64,000 bases of DNA from Leeuwenhoekiella nanhaiensis (GCF_002744755.1 NZ_KZ319287.1:310001-374000), one strand, 5' to 3'. Positions 33,942 to 42,553 are shown, counted from the stretch's first letter. Translations and numbers: made by a program. Notes: generated from the sequence alone by a model not told the origin.

Positions 33942-36410
33942 CTAAATCTTATCCAGATAGCGCAGCATGTTTTTAATGCGATCTTCCAGCTTCTCACTGC
34001 TCAGTTTTTCCCGAAGACGGTCTGTAATAATAGGGAAGGAGAAAGGAGTGGCTTTTTCGCAGGCTTTAACCACTATTTCCTGTTTTTCTATACGCTCCAG
34101 TGCCAGGCGCAAGCGGACTTCTTCGAGCTGATGTTCAAAAGTCTCCCGGTATGCCTGCTGAAAAAGTAAATTTTCGGGTTCGTAATCTCTGAACACTTCA
34201 AACAACAACTGACTGTTGCTTTGCAGATGTTTGTTTTTGACGATTTTCCCCGGAAAACCGGTAAATACCATCCCGCTGATGACCGCAATATCACGGAATT
34301 TCCGCCGGGCCATTTCGGTGCTGTTCAGGCTTTTTTGAAGGTCTTCTACTAAAAAACGAGCCGTAAATAAGTCGTTGTCGAGCACCTGCTGCATATCGAT
34401 TTTTTGGTCTGAAAGGATTTCAAAACCGTAATCATTAAATGCGATGCTGAAGGTTATGGGCGAAAGTAAACTGATGCGGTAGGCCAGTAAACTTCCTAAA
34501 GCCTCGTGTACAAAGCGGCCTTCAAAGGGATAAAATATATGGTGAAAACCCTCCCGGCTTTTGAAAGTTTCAATTAAAAACTGATCGTTATTGGGAACAA
34601 TTGATTCCAAGCGCTGCCGGTCGAAGATATCTTTTAACGCCTGAAGCTCCCGGGTTTGTTGTTCAAAAGGCAAATTTGCCGAATATAATTCTTCGCGCAG
34701 CAACTCGCTCATTTGTGCCGAAAGCGTCAACCGACCGCCCATCCAACTCACCACTTTTGCCTGCTTTTTGGTTTTAGCCTTTTTCACCAAAACCTGCATG
34801 CCTTTGATGCGATACAGCTCCAGGTTTTTACCGGCAAACGTAAAGACATCACCAGGCGAGAGTTTAGAGATAAACCATTCTTCAACGGTGCCAATGTAGC
34901 CGCCTTTTAAATATTTGACCTGCAGGGCGGCATCGCCTACAATGGTACCGATCTGTAACCGATGGCGCATCGCGACGGCTTTGCTGTGCACTTTAAACCT
35001 GCCGTCCTCTTCAATTTCAATCTTTTTATACTCGTCGTAGGCCTGTAGCGACTGACTGCCTTTGGTGATAAAATTCAGAATCCATCGCCATTGCTCTTCG
35101 CTCATCGCCTGAAAGCAGAAAGTTTGTTTGACTTCCTTCCAGATTTCTGCCGGGTAAAAACCGTCTGCGACTGCAAGCGTGGTTAAATATTGAATCAACA
35201 CATCAAAACTCAATAAATAGGGAATACGGTCTTCAACCACCTGATTGATCGCTGCCTTCCCCAGCGCCGAAGCTTCTATGAGTTCAATCGCGTGCGTAGG
35301 TAAAAAGTAGATTACACTTTCTTTCCCGGGTTGATGCCCGCTGCGACCGGCACGTTGTAAAAAACGGGCAACGCCTTTAGGACCACCAATTTGAATGATA
35401 CTTTCTACCGGAGCAAAATCAACGCCCAGATCGAGACTTGAGGTGCAAATCACGGCTTTCAGGCTTTCGTTTCTGATGGCCTGTTCAACCCAGAGCCGGG
35501 TTTCTTTGTTGATGCTGCCATGATGCATAGCGAGTTCGCCGGCATACTCCGGGTGCTTGTACATCATTTTCTGAAACCAAAGTTCGCACTGCGCCCGTGT
35601 ATTGGTAAACAAAAGTGTGGTTTTGCTGTTGTTGATGATAGGTACGACTTCTTCCAACAGGTGCAATCCCATATGTCCGCGCCATGGAAATTTCTCCATA
35701 GTTTCGGGGATTATGCTTTCAACCTTGTAGGTTTTTCCCAGATTGGCTTTGACTAAAACCGAATTTTTAAAGGCTTTAGAATCAGGTCCCAAAAGGACCT
35801 CGCGTGCCTGATCGAGATTACCTATGGTTGCTGAAATTCCCCAGATACGCAGTTTTGGGGCAATAGCTTTAAGCCGGGAGAGTCCAAGTTCGGTTTGTAC
35901 CCCACGTTTGCTGCCCAGCAGTTCGTGCCATTCGTCAATTACGATAGCCGTACAATTCTTAAAAACCTTCTTATAGCCTTTGCTCGTCAGCAAAAGCTGA
36001 AGGCTCTCTGGAGTAGTTATGAGCAAGTCGGGCATTTTGCGTTTTTGCTTTGCCCGTTCCGTCTGAGGCGTGTCACCGGTTCGTATGCCTACCGTTAGTT
36101 GGGTTTCCAAACCATCTGCAAAACGCGCTGCCGCCTGCGCAATTTCCACCGAAAGTGCCCGCAAAGGCGTAATCCAAATTGCTTTAAGTCCCGGTTTATG
36201 TTTGGTTTTATAATCAGGATTGTTTTTGATGTAATCCAAAACAAATGCTACCCAAAGGGCGTAGGTTTTACCGCTTCCTGTAGGCGCGTTAAGCAGACCA
36301 TTTTTACCTTCCAAAAACGCTCCCCAGGTCTCTTCCTGAAACGCAAAGGGTTTCCATCCCTGATTTTTAAACCAGGATTGCGCGAGTTTATGGAGTTGGT
36401 TTTTTGTCAT
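33942..36410 (-). CDS. Ligase-associated DNA damage response DEXH-box helicase
   Basis: An 822-residue Lhr-core-type superfamily 2 helicase: Walker A NAPTGSGKTYALW, DEWH motif II in IVIDEWHELLGSKRG, SAT motif GISATIGN, and motif VI FLQRAGRSGHQPG. The winged-helix and Lhr-specific region follow after about residue 430. The size and context (ligase, MBL exonuclease and PdeM on the same strand) make it the helicase of the ligase-associated set, thought to remodel RNA:DNA or damaged DNA for the ligase and nucleases. Its start is 122 bases downstream of the DUF559 gene, which separates it from the ligase. Confidence 0.93.
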   Translation of the reverse strand: MTKNQLHKLAQSWFKNQGWKPFAFQEETWGAFLEGKNGLLNAPTGSGKTYALWVAFVLDYIKNNPDYKTKHKPGLKAIWITPLRALSVEIAQAAARFADGLETQLTVGIRTGDTPQTERAKQKRKMPDLLITTPESLQLLLTSKGYKKVFKNCTAIVIDEWHELLGSKRGVQTELGLSRLKAIAPKLRIWGISATIGNLDQAREVLLGPDSKAFKNSVLVKANLGKTYKVESIIPETMEKFPWRGHMGLHLLEEVVPIINNSKTTLLFTNTRAQCELWFQKMMYKHPEYAGELAMHHGSINKETRLWVEQAIRNESLKAVICTSSLDLGVDFAPVESIIQIGGPKGVARFLQRAGRSGHQPGKESVIYFLPTHAIELIEASALGKAAINQVVEDRIPYLLSFDVLIQYLTTLAVADGFYPAEIWKEVKQTFCFQAMSEEQWRWILNFITKGSQSLQAYDEYKKIEIEEDGRFKVHSKAVAMRHRLQIGTIVGDAALQVKYLKGGYIGTVEEWFISKLSPGDVFTFAGKNLELYRIKGMQVLVKKAKTKKQAKVVSWMGGRLTLSAQMSELLREELYSANLPFEQQTRELQALKDIFDRQRLESIVPNNDQFLIETFKSREGFHHIFYPFEGRFVHEALGSLLAYRISLLSPITFSIAFNDYGFEILSDQKIDMQQVLDNDLFTARFLVEDLQKSLNSTEMARRKFRDIAVISGMVFTGFPGKIVKNKHLQSNSQLLFEVFRDYEPENLLFQQAYRETFEHQLEEVRLRLALERIEKQEIVVKACEKATPFSFPIITDRLREKLSSEKLEDRIKNMLRYLDKI

Positions 36411-36432
36411 ATGGGGCTACGAATCCTTCCGT

Positions 36433-36534
36433 TTTTGCCTTCGGCAAAACCACCTTCCCTTATCAAGGGAAGGAGCTTAAAAGCTCCCCTCTTAGTATAG
36501 GAGGGGTGTCCCGATTTTCGGGACGGGGTGGTTT
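36433..36534. repeat. Left multi-hairpin element of the DUF559 module
   Basis: A compact array of perfect hairpins: TTTTGCC/GGCAAAA (36433-36449), CCTTCCCTT/AAGGGAAGG (36453-36473), GAGCTT/AAGCTC (36473-36486), CCCCTC/GAGGGG (36486-36506) and GTCCCGA/TCGGGAC (36508-36524). An outer 8-bp stem AAACCACC (36447-36454) with GGTGGTTT (36527-36534) encloses the inner hairpins. The stop codon of the DUF559 gene lies in the outer stem. Confidence 0.8.
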
Positions 36535-36898
36535 ACTCCTTTTTAAAATTATCTTCAATCTCATTCAATACACTGGGTAAAAAGTCAAACACCATTTTGT
36601 TTTCAAAACGTATGACGTTAAAGCCCAGTTCATTTAATTTTTCAGTTCTGTACGCATCATATTCTGCAACGTCCGGATTTTGATGATAATGACCGTCTAA
36701 CTCTACAATCAGTTTTTCTGAAGGACAGTAAAAGTCAACAATAAAGTAGGTGATGCTGTGTTGTCTTCTAAACTTTCTACCCGCAAGTTGAGATTTTTGT
36801 AAGTGTCTCCATAAAAAAGCTTCGGCAGGAGTTAGATGCGACCGCAAATACTTCCTTCTGCTCTCCAGTATTTTTAAGTTGTGTATTTGTTTTTTCAT
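36533..36898 (-). CDS. DUF559 domain endonuclease-like protein
   Basis: A 121-residue protein of the DUF559 group, a restriction-endonuclease-like fold related to the Vsr patch-repair nuclease. Key segments are LTPAEAFLWRHLQ, AGRKFRRQHSITYFIVDFYC and LIVELDGHYHQ (D55, E66, D68, H70) and the closing FNVIRFEN. The N-terminal ARxLRxxxTxAE-type opening is also typical. It interrupts the ligase-helicase interval of the DNA repair cluster and is bordered by related hairpin elements in inverted orientation (36433-36534 and 36914-36985). It has no obvious repair-cluster role and looks like an insertion. Confidence 0.9.
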   Translation of the reverse strand: MKKQIHNLKILESRRKYLRSHLTPAEAFLWRHLQKSQLAGRKFRRQHSITYFIVDFYCPSEKLIVELDGHYHQNPDVAEYDAYRTEKLNELGFNVIRFENKMVFDFLPSVLNEIEDNFKKE

Positions 36899-36913
36899 AA
36901 ACTAGCGGGATCA

Positions 36914-36985
36914 CGAACCACCTCTTTCTTTGCCTTCGCCAAATTCATTCTCCTCCTTAAAAAGGAGGAGAGCTTTTTAGAGCTT
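36914..36985. repeat. Right hairpin element of the DUF559 module
   Basis: Reads AACCACC, then a TTTGCCTTCGCCAAA stretch, then a perfect 9-bp hairpin CTCCTCCTT/AAGGAGGAG (36950-36970), then GAGCTTTTTAGAGCTTTT. This is the same order of parts (ACCACC, CTCC hairpin, GAGCTTTT) as the reverse complement of the left element, so the two form an inverted pair around the gene. Together with the rest of 36899-37049 it contains no gene. Confidence 0.7.
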
Positions 36986-37049
36986 TTGATTTCAGTCCAA
37001 TTTACAAATAGTACCTTAATCAACATTTAGCTTGCATCATAAGATTCCT

Positions 37050-38660
37050 TCAGCCGGCTCTGCCCGGCTTCGGAATCAATTGCTTAAGATCTTCTAAAGT
37101 GTTGGCATCTTCAATCTTTTTGTCTTTACGCCAGCGGAGCATACGCGGGAAACGGGTGGCGACACCGCTTTTGTGACGCTTGCTGAGGGCGATTCCCTCG
37201 AAGGCGATTTCAAAAACGTGATGCGGTGTCACGCTGCGCACGGGCCCAAAGCGTTCCAAAGTATTCTTCTTAATCCATGCATCCAGACTGCGAAACTCGG
37301 CGTCTGTTAGGCCGGAGTAGGCTTTGGCAAAAGTTACGAGTTCCTCTTTGTTGTCATCCCAAAGTCCAAAAGTATAATCGGTAAACAGATTGCTACGGCG
37401 GCCGTGACCGCGCATCGCATAGGTGAGCACCGCATCAATAGTGAGCGGGTCAACCTTCCATTTCCACCAGTCGCCTTTTTTACGACCTACCAGATACGGC
37501 GAATCTTTCCGCTTGAGCATCAAACCTTCAGACATCACCTCGCGGCTGCGTTCCCGTTCTGCGGCAGCTTCTTCCCAATTTGAAAACGCGATAGTTTCAG
37601 AAAGGTGTAGCGGTAACTCATCCGTCTTAACCTCAGTATATAATTTTTCTAATAGTTTCCGCCTTTCGGCGAAAGCCAGATCCCGAATATCCTTGCCTTC
37701 CCATTCCAGAATATCGTAGGCTTTGAGAATCACGGGTGTTTTTTTCAGTTGGGCTTTGGTGATATTTTTACGCCCGATGCGGGTTTGCAAATCGTTGAAA
37801 GTACCAATCATCCCTTTCTTAAACGGAAGGATTTCACCATCGAGCACCGTCCCGTTTGGGATAGCCTCCACGAAGGCTTCAAACTCCGGGTATTTATCGG
37901 TCACCAGTTCTTCACCTCGGCTCCAGACAAACAGCTCGTCTTCGCGAATGATGACCTGTGAGCGGATGCCGTCCCACTTATGCTCGGCAAACCATTCGTT
38001 GACATCGCCCAGATCTTCCGGAGTGTCTTCAATGGCATAAGCCAGATAAAAAGGATAGGGCTTGCTTAGGAAATCGGCTTTATTTTCTTCTAAAATGAGT
38101 GTTTGAAAACTGATGGTTTTGGGATCCCAATCGCCCATCAGTTTGTAGGCCAGCACGTCAACATCAATATCTGTAGCCTTTGCCAGCGCACGGGTCATCA
38201 ATTTTTGACTTACGCCAATGCGAAAACTACCGGTGATGAGTTTGCTGAACACAAAACGCTCGTAATAGTTAAGGCGCGTCCAGTTCTCATGCAGGTATTC
38301 ACGTTTTTCGTCTTCGGGCTTTTTTTTGAGGGCGATAATTTCTTCACAGAATTGCGTAAGGCTTTTATCGGTATGTTCTTCGGAAGCGGGAATAATCAGC
38401 GCAATGGTTTCTGCCAGATCGCCTACAATGTGATAGCTTTCTTCAAACAGCCACAAGGGAATCTGAGCCAGTTCGGTAGCCCAGGTTCTTAATAAGGTAG
38501 TATTGACCGGCCGAGGCGGACGGCGATGCGACAAAATCGCAATCGTCCAGACCTTGTCTTTGGGTGGCGCTTCGCGAAAGTATTGCGTAAGCGCATCAAC
38601 CTTGATGTTAGTCTTGTTTGTACTGTCAATTTTCCGAATAAGTTCTGCAAAGGCCCTCAT
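37050..38660 (-). CDS. ATP-dependent DNA ligase (ligase-associated repair cluster)
   Basis: A 536-residue ATP-dependent ligase. The adenylated lysine is K228 in AEHKWDGIRSQ; earlier residues form the ligase N-terminal domain (FSKLITGSFRIGVSQKLM), and DGEILPF, EGLMLKRKDSPYLVGRK and DWWKWK are motifs III to V. The C-terminal OB domain ends at about residue 530. It seals nicks with AMP chemistry and is the namesake of the ligase-associated damage response set. The MBL exonuclease gene lies 51 bases upstream on the same strand, so these two are probably co-transcribed. Confidence 0.94.
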   Translation of the reverse strand: MRAFAELIRKIDSTNKTNIKVDALTQYFREAPPKDKVWTIAILSHRRPPRPVNTTLLRTWATELAQIPLWLFEESYHIVGDLAETIALIIPASEEHTDKSLTQFCEEIIALKKKPEDEKREYLHENWTRLNYYERFVFSKLITGSFRIGVSQKLMTRALAKATDIDVDVLAYKLMGDWDPKTISFQTLILEENKADFLSKPYPFYLAYAIEDTPEDLGDVNEWFAEHKWDGIRSQVIIREDELFVWSRGEELVTDKYPEFEAFVEAIPNGTVLDGEILPFKKGMIGTFNDLQTRIGRKNITKAQLKKTPVILKAYDILEWEGKDIRDLAFAERRKLLEKLYTEVKTDELPLHLSETIAFSNWEEAAAERERSREVMSEGLMLKRKDSPYLVGRKKGDWWKWKVDPLTIDAVLTYAMRGHGRRSNLFTDYTFGLWDDNKEELVTFAKAYSGLTDAEFRSLDAWIKKNTLERFGPVRSVTPHHVFEIAFEGIALSKRHKSGVATRFPRMLRWRKDKKIEDANTLEDLKQLIPKPGRAG

Positions 38661-38711
38661 CGCTCTCTATCTTTCGTACATCTTTCTCCTAGGGAGAGAA
38701 TGCCTTGATTT

Positions 38712-39761
38712 CTATTCGTTTTCATTTGCCTCTTCTTTTTTATTTTCTTCTCCGAGTTCGCCCTCGTATTGGGTGGCTTCGGTGCGGGCGTCGTAGCCTT
38801 GCTCCAGTAAAAAGCGGGTAAAAATATCGGTATAGCCGTGGGTGCTGATTATTTTTTCGGCGCCGGTGGCTTTGATGCTTTCTAGAAGTCCCTGCCAGTC
38901 GCAGTGATCGCTCAGCACAAAACCTTTGTCTATGGCGCGTCTTCTGCGCGCTCCGCGAAAGGTCATCCAGCCGCTTGCCGAAGCGGTCACATACGGCACC
39001 ATTTTGCGAATCCAGGTGCTGCCGTGGGCGCTGGGCGGCGCAACAACAATATTGCCTTTGAGTTCTTCTTTTTTGGTTTCGCGGGTTACCCGGGTGGTTT
39101 CGGGCATTGGGGTGAGTGGCCTGATGACTTCGGTCATATTTTCGATGGCGCCATGGGTGTAAATCTTACCAATGTCGGTATCGAGATAGCGCAGCAAGCG
39201 TTGGGCTTTGCCCAGAGAATATCCAAAAATCACCGAGGTTTTACCTTCGGCTTTATTTTCTGCCCACCAGTTGTTGATATCGGTAAATACTTCGCTTTGC
39301 GGACGCCATTTAAAAGCCGGAAGCCCAAAAGTACATTCGGTGATAAAGGTGTGGCATTTTACGGGTTCGTAGGGAACGGCGATGCCATCATCTTCGGTTT
39401 TATAATCGCCGGTAAATACCCAGACTTCGCCTTTGTGCCCTACGCGTATCTGCGAACTGCCAATGATATGTCCGGCGGGATGCAGGCTGAATTTGACGTT
39501 GTTGATTACAAACGTCTCACCCCATTCTTTACCGGTAACGTTGATGTCTCCCAGCCGGTGCCTGATGATGGGGATATTGGTATGATGGGTGATGTAGGCC
39601 TTGTGTCCCCAACGGCTGTGATCTGCATGACCGTGTGAAATGATGGCTTTGTCTACCGGTCTCCACGGATCGAGATATACGTCTGCAGCGGCACAATAAA
39701 TACCTTTGTCGTTGAATTGTAAAAGTGGTTCTGCGATGATTGTAGCGTTTTCCTCGATAAT
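38712..39761 (-). CDS. Ligase-associated DNA damage response exonuclease (MBL fold), non-canonical start
   Basis: The reading frame from 39767 to 38712 encodes a full MBL-fold/beta-CASP-type exonuclease: LLQFNDKGIYC opening, metal motif SHGHADHSRWG, HPAGHIIGSSQI, VFTGDYKTEDDG, ECTFGLPAF, then SVIFGYSLGKAQ and SDHCDWQGLL near the end. Homologues are about 340 residues and start roughly where this frame opens. No ATG, GTG or TTG codon occurs between the in-frame stop (39768-39770) and a GTG at 39233, which would delete the active site. I set the start at ATT 39761; ATC at 39758, 39740 or 39737 are alternatives. A sequence error or decayed start codon is also possible. Confidence 0.8.
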   Translation of the reverse strand: MIEENATIIAEPLLQFNDKGIYCAAADVYLDPWRPVDKAIISHGHADHSRWGHKAYITHHTNIPIIRHRLGDINVTGKEWGETFVINNVKFSLHPAGHIIGSSQIRVGHKGEVWVFTGDYKTEDDGIAVPYEPVKCHTFITECTFGLPAFKWRPQSEVFTDINNWWAENKAEGKTSVIFGYSLGKAQRLLRYLDTDIGKIYTHGAIENMTEVIRPLTPMPETTRVTRETKKEELKGNIVVAPPSAHGSTWIRKMVPYVTASASGWMTFRGARRRRAIDKGFVLSDHCDWQGLLESIKATGAEKIISTHGYTDIFTRFLLEQGYDARTEATQYEGELGEENKKEEANENE

Positions 39762-39767
39762 CGAGAT

Positions 39768-40220
39768 TTAACAGATTTAGGACTTTTCCAAATTGAAAAT
39801 TTCAGAGAAGACCTTTTGCTTATGATTAAAATTACAAAGGGTGATAGAATGTGGTTGGGTGATTAAGAAAACATTAGCTTCGGTACAGTTTTTTGGCAGA
39901 GCCAAAAAATCACTCACCTTCCTTTTGGAAGTAAGTAGTCTCAGTGGGTAGTCGTCCAAATTTGAGATTCAATGTTGAACATTCAAGATTTGGATAGAAA
40001 ACATCTTCTCTTCTTTTCCTCTTCGATTCCATCGCAAACCGTAAACGGAAAACAAAAAACCTACTCTTTACTGAAAACTGCTACTGCCAACTTGCTGCTG
40101 CCCAATGAGAACTGGAAACGGGATAGGGATAGGAGCGGGCTACCGTGTAGCGCGGATAGCCCGGTGCCTGTGCGGCCTTGTTGCCGCGCAGGCAATCCCC
40201 CAAATTATTGTTATTCTTTT
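39768..40220. other. Intergenic region between the exonuclease and TerB genes
   Basis: About 450 bases without a convincing gene. It holds a perfect 9-bp T-flanked hairpin TTTTTTGGC/GCCAAAAAA (39889-39909), a stretch of short low-complexity sequence from 39970 to 40120, and the double-hairpin element described separately at 40121-40201. Confidence 0.5.
40121..40201. repeat. GC-rich double-hairpin element
   Basis: Two adjacent hairpins in GC-rich sequence: GGGCTA/TAGCCC (40137-40142 with 40157-40162) and GCCTGTGCGGC/GCCGCGCAGGC (40166-40176 with 40183-40193, one wobble pair). GGGAT at 40121-40125 and ATCCC at 40195-40199 can close an outer stem. It looks like a REP-type or small structured element and stands out from its AT-rich surroundings. 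Confidence 0.55.
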
Positions 40221-40249
40221 TTGTTAAGATATAGGAAATAGTATCTTTG
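40221..40249 (+). promoter_or_regulatory. Bacteroidota-type promoter of the TerB-like gene
   Basis: TTG (40221-40223), an 18-base spacer and TATCTTTG (40242-40249) match the flavobacterial consensus; the ATG is 20 bases downstream. Confidence 0.7.
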
Positions 40250-40268
40250 ACGACTTAAAATTACAACC

Positions 40269-40694
40269 ATGTCTTTTACAGATTTATTTGATAGCGGCGA
40301 GCACAGACGCAACCTTGGGCACTTCGCAGCAATCGCAAATATGGCCACCGTTGACGGTGAATTGAATGCCGAAGAAATCAAACTTTTAAAGCGCTTTGCA
40401 GTTAAACTGGATATAGACCAGGATGAGTACGTTGATATCGTAGAAAATGCACGCAGATACCCGATCAATCCGCCAAATACTTCAGAAAAGCGTTTAGAGC
40501 GTTTGCACGATTTGTTTAAAATGATTTTCATCGATCACGAGATTGATGATCACGAGCGTTTTCTGATTGAGAAATATGCGATAGGACTTGGTTTTAGTGC
40601 TGAGCAGTCTAAGAAGTTGATTGAGCGTTCTATCCAGATTTTTCAGGGTGGCGTTGACTTTGAAGATTATGTTTATCTTTTAAATAAAAAGTAA
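40269..40694 (+). CDS. TerB family protein
   Basis: A 141-residue all-helical protein with the TerB/DjlA-N pattern: AIANMATVDGELNAEEIKLLKRFA, then a second half FIDHEIDDHERFLIEKYAIGLG. The paired acidic DGE and DDHE turns are the metal-binding positions of TerB domains. Family members occur in tellurite and stress response systems and as N-terminal co-chaperone domains; no ter operon is present, so the exact role here is open. It is a monocistronic gene with a clear promoter and terminator. Confidence 0.85.
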   Translation: MSFTDLFDSGEHRRNLGHFAAIANMATVDGELNAEEIKLLKRFAVKLDIDQDEYVDIVENARRYPINPPNTSEKRLERLHDLFKMIFIDHEIDDHERFLIEKYAIGLGFSAEQSKKLIERSIQIFQGGVDFEDYVYLLNKK

Positions 40695-40715
40695 AAAACC
40701 AAAGCGATATAAATT

Positions 40716-40747
40716 AACCCACTGCCGCCGGTAGTGGGTTTTTTGTT
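40716..40747 (+). terminator. Terminator of the TerB-like gene
   Basis: Stem AACCCACT / AGTGGGTT extended by the GCCGCCGGT loop region, followed by a run of T residues from 40739. Confidence 0.85.
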
Positions 40748-40807
40748 TTTAGGATGCCAACTTATGCATTCTGAAAACTGTATATTTAGCAAGGAAAATA
40801 CGCATTT

Positions 40808-41296
40808 ATGAACGCAACAATACGAAAAGCTGATGCCAATGATATGGCTCAGGTTTTACGCCTTATCAAAGAACTGGCTGCTTACGAGAAAGAGCCTGAT
40901 GCGGTTGAGGTTACTGTAGATGACCTGATCGCTTACGGAACCGGTGACGACGCTCAGTTTACCTGTTTTGTGGCCGACCGGGATGGTGAAATTTTGGGCA
41001 TCGCCCTGGTTTATTACCGCTTTTCTACGTGGAAAGGGCGTACCATTCACCTGGAAGATCTTATTGTGCGCCAGCAGTACCGCGGCCAGGGTCTTGGGAT
41101 GGCATTATATACCGAAGTGATCAAATACACACACGAGTTGGGTCTAAAAAGACTGGAATGGGTGGTGCTAGACTGGAACAAATCTGCTGTTGATTTTTAT
41201 GAAGCATCAGGCGCCAACGTGATGACCGAATGGAACACGGTACAGATGGATGCTGCGGCGATGAAAGCTTTTCTTGCTCAAAAAGGCCTGCTGTAG
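40808..41296 (+). CDS. GNAT family N-acetyltransferase
   Basis: A 162-residue acetyltransferase of the diamine acetyltransferase-like GNAT group: MNATIRKADANDMAQVLRL, ALVYYRFSTWKGRTIHLEDL, and the acetyl-CoA loop VRQQYRGQGLGMALY (motif A), then WVVLDWNKSAVDFYEASGA. These features resemble spermidine/spermine or thialysine acetyltransferases but the substrate is not proven. The aspartate kinase gene begins 3 bases after its stop, so the two genes are in one operon. Confidence 0.9.
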   Translation: MNATIRKADANDMAQVLRLIKELAAYEKEPDAVEVTVDDLIAYGTGDDAQFTCFVADRDGEILGIALVYYRFSTWKGRTIHLEDLIVRQQYRGQGLGMALYTEVIKYTHELGLKRLEWVVLDWNKSAVDFYEASGANVMTEWNTVQMDAAAMKAFLAQKGLL

Positions 41297-41299
41297 CCT

Positions 41300-42553
41300 A
41301 TGGGATTTAAAGTCTATAAATTTGGCGGGGCTTCGGTTAAAGATGCCGAAGGAGTGCGCAACGTGGTACGAGTAATTCAGGAAACTCAAACGACAGATGC
41401 GGTAATTGTGGTCTCGGCAATGGGTAAAATGACCAATGCTTTTGAGGCACTCGTTAAGGCGTATTTTGAAGATCGAAGCATTACCGAGGCATTAGAACCT
41501 ATAGCGGCATATCATCACACGATAGCCCTTGATCTTTTTGGGGATCTGCAGCATCCCGTTTTTAAGGCATTACGCGCTCTTTTCAATGAGATTGACGGCT
41601 TTTTAAAGCGCAACAAGTCGCCAGACTATGATTTTGTCTACGACCAGTTGGTGGTTTACGGCGAGTTACTGAGTACAACCCTGGTTAGTAACTACTTTAA
41701 TGAAGCAGGTCTTGCCAACACCTGGCATGATGTGCGTAATGTTATTAAAACCAACACGCGTTATCGAGAGGGGAAAGTAGAATGGGAGCTTACGATGCGC
41801 AATATCAACCGGACAATTCCCAAAAAAGGATTGCAAATCACTCAGGGTTTTATAGGTTCTGACCCTAACGGATTCAGCACCACTCTGGGAAGAGAAGGTA
41901 GTGATTATACCGCAGCGATTATCGCGTATTGTCTCAATGCAGAAAGCGTTACCATCTGGAAAGACGTTCCCGGAGTGATGAGTGGCGATCCGCGTTATTT
42001 TGAAAATGTTGTTCTTCTAACAAGCGTATCGTATACCGAAGCGGTAGAACTTGCCTTTTACGGGGCTTCGGTCATACACCCCAAAACCCTGCAGCCTTTG
42101 CAGCGTAAAGAGATACCGCTTTATGTGAAATCCTTTTTAAATCCGGCTGATGCGGGGACGCAGGTTTGTCTTGGTGAAGCCATTCAGCCTAAAGTTCCCT
42201 GCTATATTTTAAAACGGGATCAGGTATTGCTTTCGTTGTCTTCGCTTGATTTTTCATTTATGGATGAGGATAATATCGGGGAGATTTTTAAACTTTTGGG
42301 TCAGTATAAACTCAAGGTTGACCTCATACAAAACTCGGCGATCAGCTTTTCGGTTTGTGTAGAAGATAAATACCGAAATCTTCAAAAACTGGTATCGCGC
42401 CTAAAAGCAGATTATAAGGTGACTGTCTATGAGCAGGTTTCCCTCTATACCCTTAGGCATCCTGATCAGAAAGCGGTAAATCAGTTAGAAGAAAATAAAG
42501 AAATCCTGTTAAAGCAGGTGACCCAAAATACGGTGCAGCTGGTAAGCCTGTAA
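41300..42553 (+). CDS. lysC: Aspartate kinase (monofunctional)
   Basis: A 417-residue aspartokinase: KFGGAS (residues 7-12) binds ATP, followed by VVSAMGKMTN, TLGREGSDYTAAI and the WKDVPGVMSGDPR substrate motif, then FYGASVIHPKTLQP. The C-terminal 130 residues carry ACT-like regulatory sequence (KVDLIQNSAISFSVCVED). It phosphorylates aspartate at the head of the lysine, methionine and threonine pathway. No homoserine dehydrogenase domain is fused. Located in an operon with the preceding GNAT gene. Confidence 0.92.
   Translation: MGFKVYKFGGASVKDAEGVRNVVRVIQETQTTDAVIVVSAMGKMTNAFEALVKAYFEDRSITEALEPIAAYHHTIALDLFGDLQHPVFKALRALFNEIDGFLKRNKSPDYDFVYDQLVVYGELLSTTLVSNYFNEAGLANTWHDVRNVIKTNTRYREGKVEWELTMRNINRTIPKKGLQITQGFIGSDPNGFSTTLGREGSDYTAAIIAYCLNAESVTIWKDVPGVMSGDPRYFENVVLLTSVSYTEAVELAFYGASVIHPKTLQPLQRKEIPLYVKSFLNPADAGTQVCLGEAIQPKVPCYILKRDQVLLSLSSLDFSFMDEDNIGEIFKLLGQYKLKVDLIQNSAISFSVCVEDKYRNLQKLVSRLKADYKVTVYEQVSLYTLRHPDQKAVNQLEENKEILLKQVTQNTVQLVSL

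Noticed and set aside
38904-39638. 244-codon open frame on the plus strand opposite the repair exonuclease
   Set aside because: It is antisense to the conserved MBL-fold sequence, and the minus-strand frame contains all family motifs.
39777-39959. 60-codon minus-strand frame upstream of the exonuclease
   Set aside because: Low-complexity sequence with no family match; it does not provide a start for the exonuclease because it ends before it in another frame.
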